From: Marivirga tractuosa DSM 4126
GTDB taxonomy: Bacteria; Bacteroidota; Bacteroidia; Cytophagales; Cyclobacteriaceae
Direction: 5' to 3'
NCBI RefSeq assembly: GCF_000183425.1
Contig: NC_014759.1
Coordinates: forward strand, 2,697,001-2,761,000
DNA: 64,000 bases
Position 1 is the stretch's first letter; every line of letters begins with the position of its first letter. Position numbers and translations under genes: made by a program. The notes below the pieces were generated by a model. The model worked only from the letters and a program-made list of their open reading frames with translations. It had not been told where the DNA came from and made no database searches. Shown in pieces: positions 9,654 to 18,453 of this stretch.

Positions 9654-10229
9654 TCAACGGAATGATGTAGGAAAAAGCATAGGGGTCTGCTCTTTGTACC
9701 TTTTATAATCCTTTCCAAAGTGTGCTATCAAACGCTTTTCCTCAAAATGAATCCCTATAATCAGGTAAATCAGAATACAAATTGCATGTACTAAATGTGT
9801 GTAAGTAGGATTAAAAATGACAAAGCCTACTAAACCTAAGATTAAAGCCGTATAAAGTGGATGCCTCATTCTGGCATAAATTCCTTTGGTTATTAATTTA
9901 GGTGCTTCTTCCTTTTTTATTCCCAAAAATTGAGAAAAACTGATAGTTTTAAAAGCCAGTTTGGCTAACAAAAACCCAAAAGTGGCAATAATCAAACCTA
10001 CTGATTTAGTTGCTTGCCCTTTAGGGAGAAAATATTCTGGTGAGATAGTACTTCCCATGAAAAATATAAACATCACCGCAAGAATTGATATGATATTGTA
10101 AAGTCTACGGTAATTAACAGGCTGCAAATTGACTCTGTCTTTAATCAAACTTGAAGCAAGAACAGAATGAAGAACGCCAAACAGCAACCAAGCTAAAATT
10201 ATTGGTAGATATGCAATTATATAAGACAT
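9654..10229 (-). CDS. ICMT/PEMT-like membrane methyltransferase family protein
   Basis: A five- to six-helix membrane protein of about 190 residues. The C-terminal signature RMRHPLYTALILG, followed by a long hydrophobic segment and FEEKRLIAHFGKDYKRYK, is characteristic of isoprenylcysteine carboxyl methyltransferase and phospholipid methyltransferase folds, where the RHP and EE motifs bind SAM. NnrU-like proteins share part of this layout and are an alternative. I chose the ATG at 10229 (MSYIIAYLPIILAW); the frame extends 22 codons further with hydrophobic sequence. The substrate is unknown. It appears monocistronic, with AT-rich spacers of about 190 bp on both sides. Confidence 0.7.
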   Translation of the reverse strand: MSYIIAYLPIILAWLLFGVLHSVLASSLIKDRVNLQPVNYRRLYNIISILAVMFIFFMGSTISPEYFLPKGQATKSVGLIIATFGFLLAKLAFKTISFSQFLGIKKEEAPKLITKGIYARMRHPLYTALILGLVGFVIFNPTYTHLVHAICILIYLIIGIHFEEKRLIAHFGKDYKRYKEQTPMLFPTSFR

Positions 10230-10419
10230 AACATGATCTCTTTTTATAAAGGTAGAAATAATTTCTAGGGATAATATAATGATACATAATAACATCAGAG
10301 CGTCATCTTGGATATTATATTTTATTATTTCAGACTAGAATAAAATTATCCGGGATTTCAAGCTTGAAATCAAAAGGTAATACAAGAAAAATCAACAAGA
10401 ATTTTATATCTTTAGTTAC

Positions 10420-10983
10420 ATGGAACGCAAGAAAAAATTAAGTCCTGAAGAAATTGAAGTTTTGATCAAAACCCTGAAAAAACGATTTGCAAACAACCTC
10501 CACCGGCACGAAAAACTTGAATGGAATAGTATTCAGGAAAAGTTAGAAGCCAATCCTGAAAAAATGTGGTCTCTGAATGAGATGGAAAAAACAGGAGGTG
10601 AACCAGATGTAGTTGATTATGATGAAAAAGCTAATGAATATACTTTTTGTGATTGCTCTCCTGAAAGCCCAAAAGAAAGAAGAAGTGTGTGCTATGACCG
10701 TGAAGCTTTAGAATCACGGAAAAAATATCCGCCAAAAACAAGTGCTATAGATTTGGCTACCGAAATGGGAATTGAGATTTTAAATGAAGCACAATACGAA
10801 CATCTGCAAAGCCTTGAAAACTTCGATCAGAAAACTTCAAGCTGGCTAAAAACACCACATGAAGTCCGAAGTCTCGGTGGAGCAATTTTCGGTGATTTCC
10901 GATTCGGAAGAGTATTCATTTATCATAATGGCGCTGATTCCTATTATGGAGCAAGAGCCTTTCGAGCTTTAATCAGATTATAA
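10420..10983 (+). CDS. DUF4256 family protein
   Basis: A soluble 187-residue protein matching my memory of the DUF4256 family. It has a charged N-terminal helix (SPEEIEVLIKTLKKRF), the block WSLNEMEKTGGEPDVV, then FCDCSPESPKERRSVCYDREALESRKK, and a C-terminal half with RSLGGAIFGDFRFGRVFIYHNGADSYY. The family has no established function; the conserved Cys-x-Cys and later Cys could be redox-active or metal-binding, which is speculation. A TATCTTTA element sits about ten bases before the ATG, so the message may be leaderless or nearly so. It is convergent with the NYN gene, with only two bases between the stops. Confidence 0.75.
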   Translation: MERKKKLSPEEIEVLIKTLKKRFANNLHRHEKLEWNSIQEKLEANPEKMWSLNEMEKTGGEPDVVDYDEKANEYTFCDCSPESPKERRSVCYDREALESRKKYPPKTSAIDLATEMGIEILNEAQYEHLQSLENFDQKTSSWLKTPHEVRSLGGAIFGDFRFGRVFIYHNGADSYYGARAFRALIRL

Positions 10984-10985
10984 AA

Positions 10986-11714
10986 TCACCTCTTCTTTAA
11001 CCTCACATAAACCAATTTCAAATTGTTTTTATTACCGACTCGCTCTTCAATTTCAAAGTTCTTAAGGGATTTGATCAGTGGTGTTAATTTTGCAAAACCA
11101 TAATTCCTAGAGTCAAAGTTTGGTTGTTTCTTTTGAAGCAAATTTCCCACATCACCTAAAAAGGCCCAGCCATCATCATCTGCCACATCAGTAATGGTGC
11201 TTGCAACTAACTTAATATCTTTTTGCGTGACTTTATCTACTGCTGGTTTAGCTTTAGATTTCGTATCCTCTGTTTCTTCAGCTTGATTATTCAGGATTTC
11301 TATATAAATAAACTTATCGCAAGCTACTATAAATGGATTTGGCGTCTTCTTTTCGCCTATCCCATAAACTTTCATGCCCGCTTCTCTAAGGCGAGTGGCT
11401 AAGCGTGTAAAATCACTATCGCTGGAAACCAAACAAAACCCATGTACCTTTTGGGAATATAGAATATCCATGGCATCAATAATCATGGCAGAATCTGTAG
11501 CATTTTTCCCAGTGGTATAGCCATATTGCTGGATAGGCGTGATGGCATTTTCCAGCAATAAGTTTTTCCATTTACTTAAATTAGGCTTTGTCCAATCTCC
11601 ATAAATTCTTTTGATTGTCGGATTCCCATATTTGGCTATTTCTTCCATCATTTCCTTCACATTAGCTGAAGGAATATTATCCCCATCGATTAATACTGCT
11701 AAATTGATATCCAT
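10986..11714 (-). CDS. NYN-domain ribonuclease-like protein with OST-HTH/LOTUS domain
   Basis: The N-terminal 150 residues form a PIN-like NYN domain of the LabA/DUF88 group. The acidic residues expected for metal-dependent nuclease activity are in LIDGDNIP, GKNATDSAMIIDAMD and LVSSDSDFTRLATRLREAG. A low-complexity charged linker follows, then a C-terminal winged-helix OST-HTH/LOTUS domain (about 168-242, GWAFLGDVGNLLQKKQPNFDSRNYG), which in relatives binds RNA. The combination predicts an RNA-processing or RNA-surveillance enzyme; the target is unknown. Length and order are normal for the family. It has its own ATG at 11714 and no obvious operon partner. Confidence 0.88.
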   Translation of the reverse strand: MDINLAVLIDGDNIPSANVKEMMEEIAKYGNPTIKRIYGDWTKPNLSKWKNLLLENAITPIQQYGYTTGKNATDSAMIIDAMDILYSQKVHGFCLVSSDSDFTRLATRLREAGMKVYGIGEKKTPNPFIVACDKFIYIEILNNQAEETEDTKSKAKPAVDKVTQKDIKLVASTITDVADDDGWAFLGDVGNLLQKKQPNFDSRNYGFAKLTPLIKSLKNFEIEERVGNKNNLKLVYVRLKKR

Positions 11715-11782
11715 ATTCTATTTAAGAGATGTTTTATTTGTATACTCTTAAAAACTGCAAGAGTTGATGAAAATACATTTAT

Positions 11783-12463
11783 CTATTCCACTAAATCGTA
11801 ATACACTTCAAAATCTCCAAATTCTTCTTTGGTCATATTTTGGAGAAAAGTAGTAGATATCCAAGCATCCCCGAATACAGATTCATATTCAATAAAAAAC
11901 ATATTATTGTTCATGCTAAAATAATTATAGAAAAATTCTTTAACAGGACCTAATCCTAAGCTACCACCTCTTGCCGAAAAAAGCTCCATTTTTTCTCCAG
12001 GACTCAATACAATTCCTTCCACAATTGAGGCAGAATTCCACGAATATACTGTGTCAGTATTTTTATTATCGTAAAACATTTTGAGGTTAAAATGCAGAAA
12101 AGTAGAATCTCTCTCCTTAATATATAACCCTTTTATAAATGCAGGACCAAGACCCTTATTTTTAATATTTATGGAGAAAACATCATCTCCCGACTCGTCA
12201 ATAAATTGAAGATAAGGAAGTACTGAGGCTTTTTGCTGCTTAACTGTAAGTTCATACTGCTTATCCAAAATATGACTTTGATATAATAAAACTACCAAAG
12301 TAAAGAGTGCGATTGCCATGGCAGACAAACTTACTATTTTATCGGCATTCCAGAATTTCTTTTTAGCGGGTTGAGGTTTATATCTTTTCTTATAATAAGG
12401 CTTTCTGGAAGGTTTTTTTTCAGTTTGGCCTGAATGGTTTTGCTTATTTTGCTTTTCGTCCAT
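11783..12463 (-). CDS. Single-TM hypothetical protein with basic N-terminus
   Basis: I do not recognise a named family. The 226-residue protein starts with a Lys/Arg/Gln-rich cytoplasmic tail (KKPSRKPYYKKRYKPQPAKKK), has one TM helix at about residues 47-66 (IVSLSAMAIALFTLVVLLYQ), then a short coiled stretch and a mixed beta-rich domain with DVFSINIKNKGLGPAFIKG and LSPGEKMELFSARGG. The second half resembles the immunoglobulin-like 'KGxGPA' extracytoplasmic domains of many Bacteroidota membrane proteins. It lies 69 bp upstream of the NYN gene on the same strand, so co-transcription is possible. Confidence 0.6.
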   Translation of the reverse strand: MDEKQNKQNHSGQTEKKPSRKPYYKKRYKPQPAKKKFWNADKIVSLSAMAIALFTLVVLLYQSHILDKQYELTVKQQKASVLPYLQFIDESGDDVFSINIKNKGLGPAFIKGLYIKERDSTFLHFNLKMFYDNKNTDTVYSWNSASIVEGIVLSPGEKMELFSARGGSLGLGPVKEFFYNYFSMNNNMFFIEYESVFGDAWISTTFLQNMTKEEFGDFEVYYDLVE

Positions 12464-12579
12464 CTGTTTTAAGCTTGGTTTGTTTTTTTAAATCGAAGTT
12501 TAAGAATACATCTGATTTATTAAGAATGCAAGAAAACATATCTTTATAGTAATGTTTTCTACTGGAATGCTAATCTCAA

Positions 12580-13764
12580 TTAAGTTTGGTTTATTGATTT
12601 TTTTCCATAGAACAAAGCCCACAACCCTAAAGCAGGCCCAATTACCAGAATGATATATAGAAAGACAGGACTTATTTCTAATCTAAGAATATTCAATAAT
12701 TGGATACTTACAATCGTGATGGAAAAGCCAATGGAATTCACTATAGTCAAAGCAGTTCCTTTTTGTTCAGAAGTGGCGTTTTGCGCGACTAAAGTTGAAA
12801 AGAGAGGAGAATCCGCTATAACTGCCATACCCCAAAAAATCAGAAATATTATAAATACTATTGCTGGAGCATAAAGTATTACTAAGGGTGAAAGCAAACA
12901 GCATATGCCTGAAAGCAAAAGAAATGTGCCTGCAGTTTTCTTCGCTCCATATTTTTCTGAAATATAACCGCCAATTATGCACGACAAACTCCCGATGCCT
13001 ATTATGTTAAAAGACAGAAGCGGAATATTAAATTCCATATTGAGATGCAATTCTTGATAAACTAATAAGATAACTGGCACAAAAGCCCAAAAGGCATACA
13101 ATTCCCACATGTGACCGAAATAACCAAAAGCAGAAGCCCGAAAATCCTTTTTCTTAAAAACTTGGAAAAAGGCTGAAAAATCAGGCTTTTGACTTCTTTT
13201 TTGGAAAGGGCCATCGGGTACAAATGTTAGTAGCAATATTCCGCCCAGGATAGCCAGCGTAGATGTAATGTAAATAACTAATTGCCAATCAACATTTTGA
13301 GTCAACTGTTTGAGAAGATGCGGAAAGGCTGTTCCTAAAACCAAAGCCCCGACCAAAAACCCTAAAGATTTACCTAATCCTTTTTCATAATAATCAGAGG
13401 CGATTTTCATCCCAACAGGATATATCCCCGCCAAGAAAAACCCAGTGGCAAAGCGGAAACCGATTAAGCTCCCTAAAGTATTTTCTTCCCAAACTGCGCC
13501 TAAATTAAAAAGGGCTCCTATCAATGCACAAAAGAAAAAAACTTTAGAGGGAGAAAATCTATCAGCTATGGAAAGCACTGCAAAAACTAATGTCCCTATG
13601 ATAAAGCCAAACTGAACAGCCGAAGTCAGACTCCCTAAGGCAGTTGGCTCCAAATTAAAATCCAAGAGCAAATTAGGCATCACCGCATTGCCTGCAAACC
13701 AAAGTGACGTACAGCAAAATTGAGAGAAAACGATGATGGGAAGAATACGGGAAGGTGGGTTCAT
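12580..13764 (-). CDS. Major facilitator superfamily transporter
   Basis: A polytopic inner-membrane protein of 394 residues with about twelve hydrophobic segments. The N-terminal half has the pattern FAVLSIADRFSPSKVFFF, a weak version of the MFS loop 2-3 motif, and FRFATGFFLAGIYPVGMKIASDYY, which matches the motif-C region of CynX/NIMT-type carriers. A central cytoplasmic loop (KKRSQKPDFSAFFQVFKKKDF) separates the two six-helix bundles. No substrate can be assigned from sequence. The gene stands alone, with palindrome-bearing intergenic DNA upstream. Confidence 0.85.
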   Translation of the reverse strand: MNPPSRILPIIVFSQFCCTSLWFAGNAVMPNLLLDFNLEPTALGSLTSAVQFGFIIGTLVFAVLSIADRFSPSKVFFFCALIGALFNLGAVWEENTLGSLIGFRFATGFFLAGIYPVGMKIASDYYEKGLGKSLGFLVGALVLGTAFPHLLKQLTQNVDWQLVIYITSTLAILGGILLLTFVPDGPFQKRSQKPDFSAFFQVFKKKDFRASAFGYFGHMWELYAFWAFVPVILLVYQELHLNMEFNIPLLSFNIIGIGSLSCIIGGYISEKYGAKKTAGTFLLLSGICCLLSPLVILYAPAIVFIIFLIFWGMAVIADSPLFSTLVAQNATSEQKGTALTIVNSIGFSITIVSIQLLNILRLEISPVFLYIILVIGPALGLWALFYGKKSINQT

Positions 13765-13879
13765 GAAGTTCTAATTTCAATTTGAGCCTTAAAGATATTA
13801 TTTGCTTACAGTTATTTCTAATTATCTACATTTTTTGAAACCTAGATTAACCTATTTGCGACTATCCGACACCCCTATA

Positions 13880-13895
13880 ATCCCCTCAAGGGGAT
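13880..13895. repeat. Small GC-rich palindrome (CCCC/GGGG type)
   Basis: A 7-bp perfect inverted repeat with a two-base loop in the spacer between the MFS and SDR genes. It resembles the C- and G-run sequences at 17845-17885 and 28208-28231. Otherwise the spacer 13765-14037 shows nothing I can name. Confidence 0.5.
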
Positions 13896-14037
13896 AGTTC
13901 TCACAGATTTACATCAGAGAAAATGAATAATTTGGCTCATTTTTCTTCGAAGATTTTATGTGAAATAAATTAGAAAAAGTAATATTGGTCAGGTCTACTA
14001 AATATGAATTGAGATCGCTCTTATTGCATGATGATAA

Positions 14038-14856
14038 TCAAAACCCTTCCACCATCTTCTCGCTTTCTTCCCAAAGTCTATCTCTTGCAGCTTGACTGTT
14101 GGCTAAGGAAGAAGCTTTATTCACTTTCTTATCTTTAAAATATGCCCCGTTTTTATCGGTCGGCAAATCATTAGTTGCTAAATAAATAGAAGTTGAGGCG
14201 CCTTCTCGAGAAGTTTTCATAAACGGTTTTCCTAATTTCCACATCAATTTAAAAAGGCCTGGTAATTGGTCTCCAAAACCAGAATCGATCACTCCCGGAT
14301 GAAGCGCATATGAAGTCAATCCTTTATCTGCTAATGATTTGGTGAAGAGGATATTGTATAATTTAGCATTTCCGTAACCCAAGATAGTAGAGTATTTTTT
14401 CTTTAAATTCAGATCAGACCAGTCTGGTTTTCCAGCTCTATGGGCTTCAGAACTCACGTTAATTACCGTGGTATTACTTTTTTCTAATAGAGGCATCAAA
14501 ATTTTGGTGAGTAAAAAATGCCCCAGATGGTTGACTGTCAAATGCAGTTCAAAGCCGTCTTTGCTCTCAAATCGCTCATTGAATGTCCCTCCCGCATTAT
14601 TAATTAACACATCCAATTGATCCATTTTCTCCAACAGTTCCTCTGCTGCTTGTCTTACCGATTTCAAATCTGCCAAGTCACATTTGATAATTTTGACATT
14701 TTCTTTTTTATCCCACTTAGCAATGAGCTGTTGGGCTTTTTCAGTGTTGCGGACAAAGAAAATTAAATGGTGCCCTTTTTTCAATAATTCTTCAGAAGTA
14801 GCCAATCCAATTCCTGATGTGGCTCCTGTAATGGCGATGGTTTTTTTATCATTCAT
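14038..14856 (-). CDS. Short-chain dehydrogenase/reductase (retinol-dehydrogenase-like)
   Basis: A cytoplasmic NAD(P)-dependent oxidoreductase with a classical SDR layout: cofactor motif TGATSGIG at residues 10-17, NNAGG in the central sheet, catalytic Ser in INVSSEAHR and Tyr-Lys in YGNAK. The residues RN after the second strand (FFVRN) suggest NADP preference. The overall pattern (HPGVIDSGFG, YLATNDLPTDKNGAYF) is that of the WWOX/retinol-dehydrogenase-like branch, whose bacterial substrates are mostly unknown. The ATG is at 14856. It lies 53 bp downstream of the small lipoprotein gene on the same strand. Confidence 0.9.
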   Translation of the reverse strand: MNDKKTIAITGATSGIGLATSEELLKKGHHLIFFVRNTEKAQQLIAKWDKKENVKIIKCDLADLKSVRQAAEELLEKMDQLDVLINNAGGTFNERFESKDGFELHLTVNHLGHFLLTKILMPLLEKSNTTVINVSSEAHRAGKPDWSDLNLKKKYSTILGYGNAKLYNILFTKSLADKGLTSYALHPGVIDSGFGDQLPGLFKLMWKLGKPFMKTSREGASTSIYLATNDLPTDKNGAYFKDKKVNKASSLANSQAARDRLWEESEKMVEGF

Positions 14857-14909
14857 ATCCTTACCAAACTTATTCTGTGGGAAATGGTTAAGGATTATTA
14901 ATTTTTTTA

Positions 14910-15362
14910 CTATTCTACTTTTTGAAAGTAGTTATCGGCTCCATCGGAAGGAGACCCGTTAAAAAGCATATAATCCTCTGAAAAATATATGGTTCCAAAT
15001 GTATTTGAGATAGGGGCTTCTGTCTCTAAATAAAGGCTGCGTTCATAGCGCTCATCAAATTCCCAATATTGAGTTTGGTCAAGACTATTATTTGTAAAAA
15101 CTTTTACACTATCCCCTTTGAATTCCAATAGAAAATATCCCTCTTCAATGGACGCCCAACCAGTATTTGGTGACATAGGACAGCAATAGGTATGAGTTAA
15201 TTGCCATTTGCCTTGAAGATGCTCTTTTGCCGACACTTTTGTCCAATTCGCAGCTTGATGATTTTCATAAAACTCTTGATTATCGAATGGAGGTCTAGCT
15301 TCATCTTCATTACACGAAAGAATGAAGAAGGCAATGATCATTAAGTATATGAAGCGTTTCAT
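14910..15362 (-). CDS. Small lipoprotein, lipocalin-like
   Basis: About 150 residues starting from the ATG at 15362, which gives a lipoprotein signal peptide MKRFIYLMIIAFFILSC with the lipobox Cys at residue 17; upstream in-frame sequence is not signal-like. The mature part reads HLQGKWQLTHTYCCPMSPNTGW and later LLEFKGDSVKVF and YWEFDERYERSLYLE, a pattern common in lipocalin-like lipoproteins of Bacteroidota (WQL near the front, alternating beta strands). A ligand cannot be inferred. It is probably anchored to the periplasmic face of a membrane. Confidence 0.7.
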   Translation of the reverse strand: MKRFIYLMIIAFFILSCNEDEARPPFDNQEFYENHQAANWTKVSAKEHLQGKWQLTHTYCCPMSPNTGWASIEEGYFLLEFKGDSVKVFTNNSLDQTQYWEFDERYERSLYLETEAPISNTFGTIYFSEDYMLFNGSPSDGADNYFQKVE

Positions 15363-15476
15363 ATCCAAGAGACCCAATTTCGTAGTCAAAAGTTGTATTT
15401 GCTCACAAAAAAATAGGCTTACTATGCAGATAATCAAACAACTACAAGTTCAAACTAGTTAGTCAAAATAAAAACT

Positions 15477-16025
15477 ATGAAAGCTTTAACGATCTTAACT
15501 CTGCTATTTTTCTCCCTAAGAATAAACGCACAAGAGCTACTTTCCATGGAAGATGCGGAAAGTAGAGAATCTTTATCTATGAATGAGGTAACAGCCAATA
15601 GCTCTGATGGAACCTATCGTTATTATGCAAAGGGAGCAAGAGAACCGTTTACAGGAATTCTATTCTCTAAATTCCCAAATGGTCAGTATGACTCTTATCA
15701 ACAGTTTGTGGATGGCGTTGGTCAAGGCCAATGGGTAAACTTTTATGAAAACGGTAATTACAAGGAAATTGGAAATTATGAACAAAATAAAGTGACTGGT
15801 CCAATTAAAAAGTTTCATGAGAACGGTGAATTGGCTGAAGAGGGGATCTACAAAGATTGGAGAATTAGGATCGGAAAATGGAAATTTTATAATCCTGAAG
15901 GTAAGCTTATCGACAGTGTAGATTATGGTGAGAAAGGAAGTATAGTAGAGGTCCAAGAGTATTACGATAAAGGGGATATTTCCTTTAGTTGGTATAGAAG
16001 TATATTGGATGAAAATGGATTTTAA
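15477..16025 (+). CDS. Secreted YwqK/MORN-like repeat protein
   Basis: A 182-residue exported protein with signal peptide MKALTILTLLFFSLRINA. The mature chain carries repeats of the type 'F-ENG--KE-G-Y-Nxxx-G-xxxF': GQWVNFYENGNYKEIGNY, GPIKKFHENGELAEEGIY and GKWKFYNPEGKLIDSVDY. These are the MORN-variant repeats annotated as the 'YwqK family antitoxin' module, although in Bacteroidota they are usually part of secreted proteins with no demonstrated antitoxin role. It precedes fhs by 74 bp on the same strand but looks functionally unrelated. Confidence 0.75.
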   Translation: MKALTILTLLFFSLRINAQELLSMEDAESRESLSMNEVTANSSDGTYRYYAKGAREPFTGILFSKFPNGQYDSYQQFVDGVGQGQWVNFYENGNYKEIGNYEQNKVTGPIKKFHENGELAEEGIYKDWRIRIGKWKFYNPEGKLIDSVDYGEKGSIVEVQEYYDKGDISFSWYRSILDENGF

Positions 16026-16099
16026 TCATTAACAAAAATGACATCCATCAGGCTTTTAGGTCTAATTGTGTAGTATATTTATAATCTAAAATTAAGTTT

Positions 16100-17767
16100 A
16101 TGACAGATTTAGAAATAGCCAACAAAAGCAAATTAAAGCCTATACAAGAAATTGCCCATAAATTAGGAATTGTAGCTGACGATCTTGAAATGTATGGTAA
16201 GTACAAAGCCAAACTCCCACTCAATATAATTGATGAAAGTAAGATTGACCAAAGCAATTTGATTCTAGTTTCAGCTATTTCCCCCACACCTGGAGGTGAA
16301 GGCAAAACAACCATGTCAATCGGTCTTTCAGAAGGCTTAAATCAGTTGGGAAAGAAGACCACAGTGGTTTTACGAGAGCCATCACTCGGTCCTGTTTTTG
16401 GAATGAAAGGAGGCGCAACTGGTGGAGGCAATGCGCAGGTTCTTCCAATGGAAGATATCAACTTGCACTTTACGGGGGACTTTTCCGCAATCGAAAAAGC
16501 AAATAATTTACTATCGGCCATCATTGACAACAACCTTCAAAGCAAAACCAATTCATTGGGAATTGATCCACGGACAATTGCATGGAAACGTGTTATGGAT
16601 CTGAATGATCGAGCATTACGAAATATAGTCGTAGGATTAGGTGGGACAACTAATGGAATTCCACGAGAAACGGGTTTCGATATTACGGCAGCTTCAGAAA
16701 TCATGGCGATTCTTTGTCTTTCTTCTGATTTAATAGATTTAAAAAAACGACTAGGACTTATTTTTGTAGGCTATACTTTTGATAAAAAACCTATTTATGC
16801 ACGTGATTTAAAAGCAGAAGGTGCTATGACGGCTTTGCTTAAAGATGCCATCAAACCCAATCTCGTTCAAACCATAGAAGGAAATCCAGCCATTATTCAT
16901 GGAGGTCCTTTTGCCAATATTGCACAAGGAACCAATACGGTGATTGCCACCAAAATGGGCATGTCCTTATCAGAATATACTGTAACTGAAGCAGGTTTTG
17001 GGTTTGATTTGGGCGGTGAAAAATTCTTAGATATAAAATGTCAAAGTGCTAACTTAAAACCAAAGGTGGTGGTGCTGACTACCACAATTCGTGCACTGAA
17101 ATATCATGGTGGAGCAGAATTGTCAGCCCTTAAAGAGCCGAATGTAGCACAATTAAAAAATGGATTTCCAAATCTAGAAAAGCATATTGAAAATGTGCAG
17201 AAATTTGGAATCACGCCAATCATTGCGATTAATAAATTCAATACAGATTCAGAAGAAGAAATTGAAGCTGTTTTAGAGTTTGCTCGATTAAAAAATATTC
17301 AAGCTGCTGTTGCAGATGTTTGGGCAAATGGAGGAAAAGGAGCCTTAGATTTGGCCCAATTAGTAATTGATTCAGTTAATGCAGAGCTTTCAGACTTCAA
17401 ACCATTATACGATTGGAACAGCCCGGTTTTGGATAAAATAAGCAAAATAGCTCAAGAAATATATGGAGCTACAAGAGTTGAATATGCAGCCAAAGCAATG
17501 ACAGATTTACGAAGAATTGAAAACTTAGGATTGAGCAATCTTCCGATTTGCATGGCTAAAACCGAAAAATCGCTATCCGATAATCAAAAGCTATTAGGAA
17601 GACCAAAAGATTTTGTCATCACAGTAAGAGAAATAGAAATTGCAGCCGGTGCAGGTTTTATTATCCCGATAACTGGCACCATTATGCGAATGCCGGGCTT
17701 ACCAGCGCATCCAGCATCAGAACAAATTGATGTGAATGAAGAAGGAAAGATTACAGGGCTTTTTTAA
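16100..17767 (+). CDS. fhs: Formate--tetrahydrofolate ligase
   Basis: This enzyme catalyses ATP-dependent formation of 10-formyl-THF from formate and THF, feeding purine and fMet synthesis. The 555 residues match the family's usual length. The P-loop TPGGEGKTT is at about residues 63-71, followed by REPSLGPVFGMKGGATGGG, DINLHFTGD, the VGLGGTTNGIPRETGFDI block, and the C-terminal GAGFIIPITGTIMRMPGLP motif that contacts folate. The start ATG at 16100 gives a normal N-terminus. The following spacer contains a GC-rich repeat shared with the end of the convergent methylase gene. Confidence 0.97.
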   Translation: MTDLEIANKSKLKPIQEIAHKLGIVADDLEMYGKYKAKLPLNIIDESKIDQSNLILVSAISPTPGGEGKTTMSIGLSEGLNQLGKKTTVVLREPSLGPVFGMKGGATGGGNAQVLPMEDINLHFTGDFSAIEKANNLLSAIIDNNLQSKTNSLGIDPRTIAWKRVMDLNDRALRNIVVGLGGTTNGIPRETGFDITAASEIMAILCLSSDLIDLKKRLGLIFVGYTFDKKPIYARDLKAEGAMTALLKDAIKPNLVQTIEGNPAIIHGGPFANIAQGTNTVIATKMGMSLSEYTVTEAGFGFDLGGEKFLDIKCQSANLKPKVVVLTTTIRALKYHGGAELSALKEPNVAQLKNGFPNLEKHIENVQKFGITPIIAINKFNTDSEEEIEAVLEFARLKNIQAAVADVWANGGKGALDLAQLVIDSVNAELSDFKPLYDWNSPVLDKISKIAQEIYGATRVEYAAKAMTDLRRIENLGLSNLPICMAKTEKSLSDNQKLLGRPKDFVITVREIEIAAGAGFIIPITGTIMRMPGLPAHPASEQIDVNEEGKITGLF

Positions 17768-17844
17768 ATATTGAAAATAATTTAAGCTATTTAGTTCTAG
17801 CTTGTTACTTTCATTGGTTTTCTGATGTAGTTGATCTGTGTATT

Positions 17845-17885
17845 ATCCCCGATTGGGGGATTACAGGGGGCTTTTGGGGGCTAGG
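17845..17885. repeat. GC-rich palindromic repeat intruding into a gene end
   Basis: This contains a C4/G5 hairpin followed by G-runs (GGGGGCTTTTGGGGGCTAGGG). The same kind of sequence lies beside the stop of the tamL gene at 28208-28231. The repeat spells out the last residues of the SpoU methylase (SLAPKSPL). Confidence 0.55.
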
Positions 17886-18406
17886 GAGCCTAAAACTGAA
17901 TGCCAAAGCACCACGCCTATACTCACCGAAATATTCAAAGAATGCTTAGTGCCAAACTGAGGGATTTCTAAACAATGATCACTTTGATCCACTACTTCTT
18001 GTTCAACTCCGTAGACTTCATTGCCAAATATAAAAGCATATTTTTCATCAGCCTTGGGCGCAAATTTTTCCAGACTTAAACTATTTTCTGCTTGCTCTAC
18101 ACTCATGATTTTATATCCATCTTGTTTTAGCTTAGCAACGGCATCTAAAGTGTTTTCAAAATGCTCCCATTCAACAGTTTCCGTTGCCCCCAAAGCCGTT
18201 TTGTTGATTTCCCTATGAGGAGGCTGAGCAGTAATACCGCACAAATAAATCTTTTCAATTAAAAACGCATCGCCTGTTCTGAATGCAGAACCCACATTAT
18301 TCATGCTTCTGACGTTATCGAGCACCAAAACGATTGGGTTTTTCTTGACCTTCTTGAATTCATCAACTTCCAATCGATTTAATTCTTCATTGGCTAATTT
18401 CCTCAT
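17861..18406 (-). CDS. SpoU/TrmH-family RNA 2'-O-methyltransferase
   Basis: A SPOUT-fold, knot-type RNA methyltransferase using SAM. Motif 1 is VLDNVRSMNNVGSAFRTGDAF (about 29-49), motif 2 FIFGNEVYGVEQEVV and motif 3 CLEIPQFGTKHSLNISVSIGVVLWH. At 181 residues it lacks the N-terminal L30e-like substrate domain of TrmB/RlmB, so it is a minimal single-domain member; tRNA or rRNA specificity is open. The last eight residues (SLAPKSPL) come from a GC-rich intergenic repeat and probably replaced the native tail. It is divergent from mutS, with 47 bp between the start codons. Confidence 0.9.
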   Translation of the reverse strand: MRKLANEELNRLEVDEFKKVKKNPIVLVLDNVRSMNNVGSAFRTGDAFLIEKIYLCGITAQPPHREINKTALGATETVEWEHFENTLDAVAKLKQDGYKIMSVEQAENSLSLEKFAPKADEKYAFIFGNEVYGVEQEVVDQSDHCLEIPQFGTKHSLNISVSIGVVLWHSVLGSLAPKSPL

Positions 18407-18453
18407 ATTTTATCATCTTTGAAGTGCAAAACTAAGAACATTTCCCTAAAAGC

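Noticed and set aside
16048..16314. Antisense frame over the start of fhs
   Set aside because: It is a shadow of the strongly supported fhs gene on the other strand.
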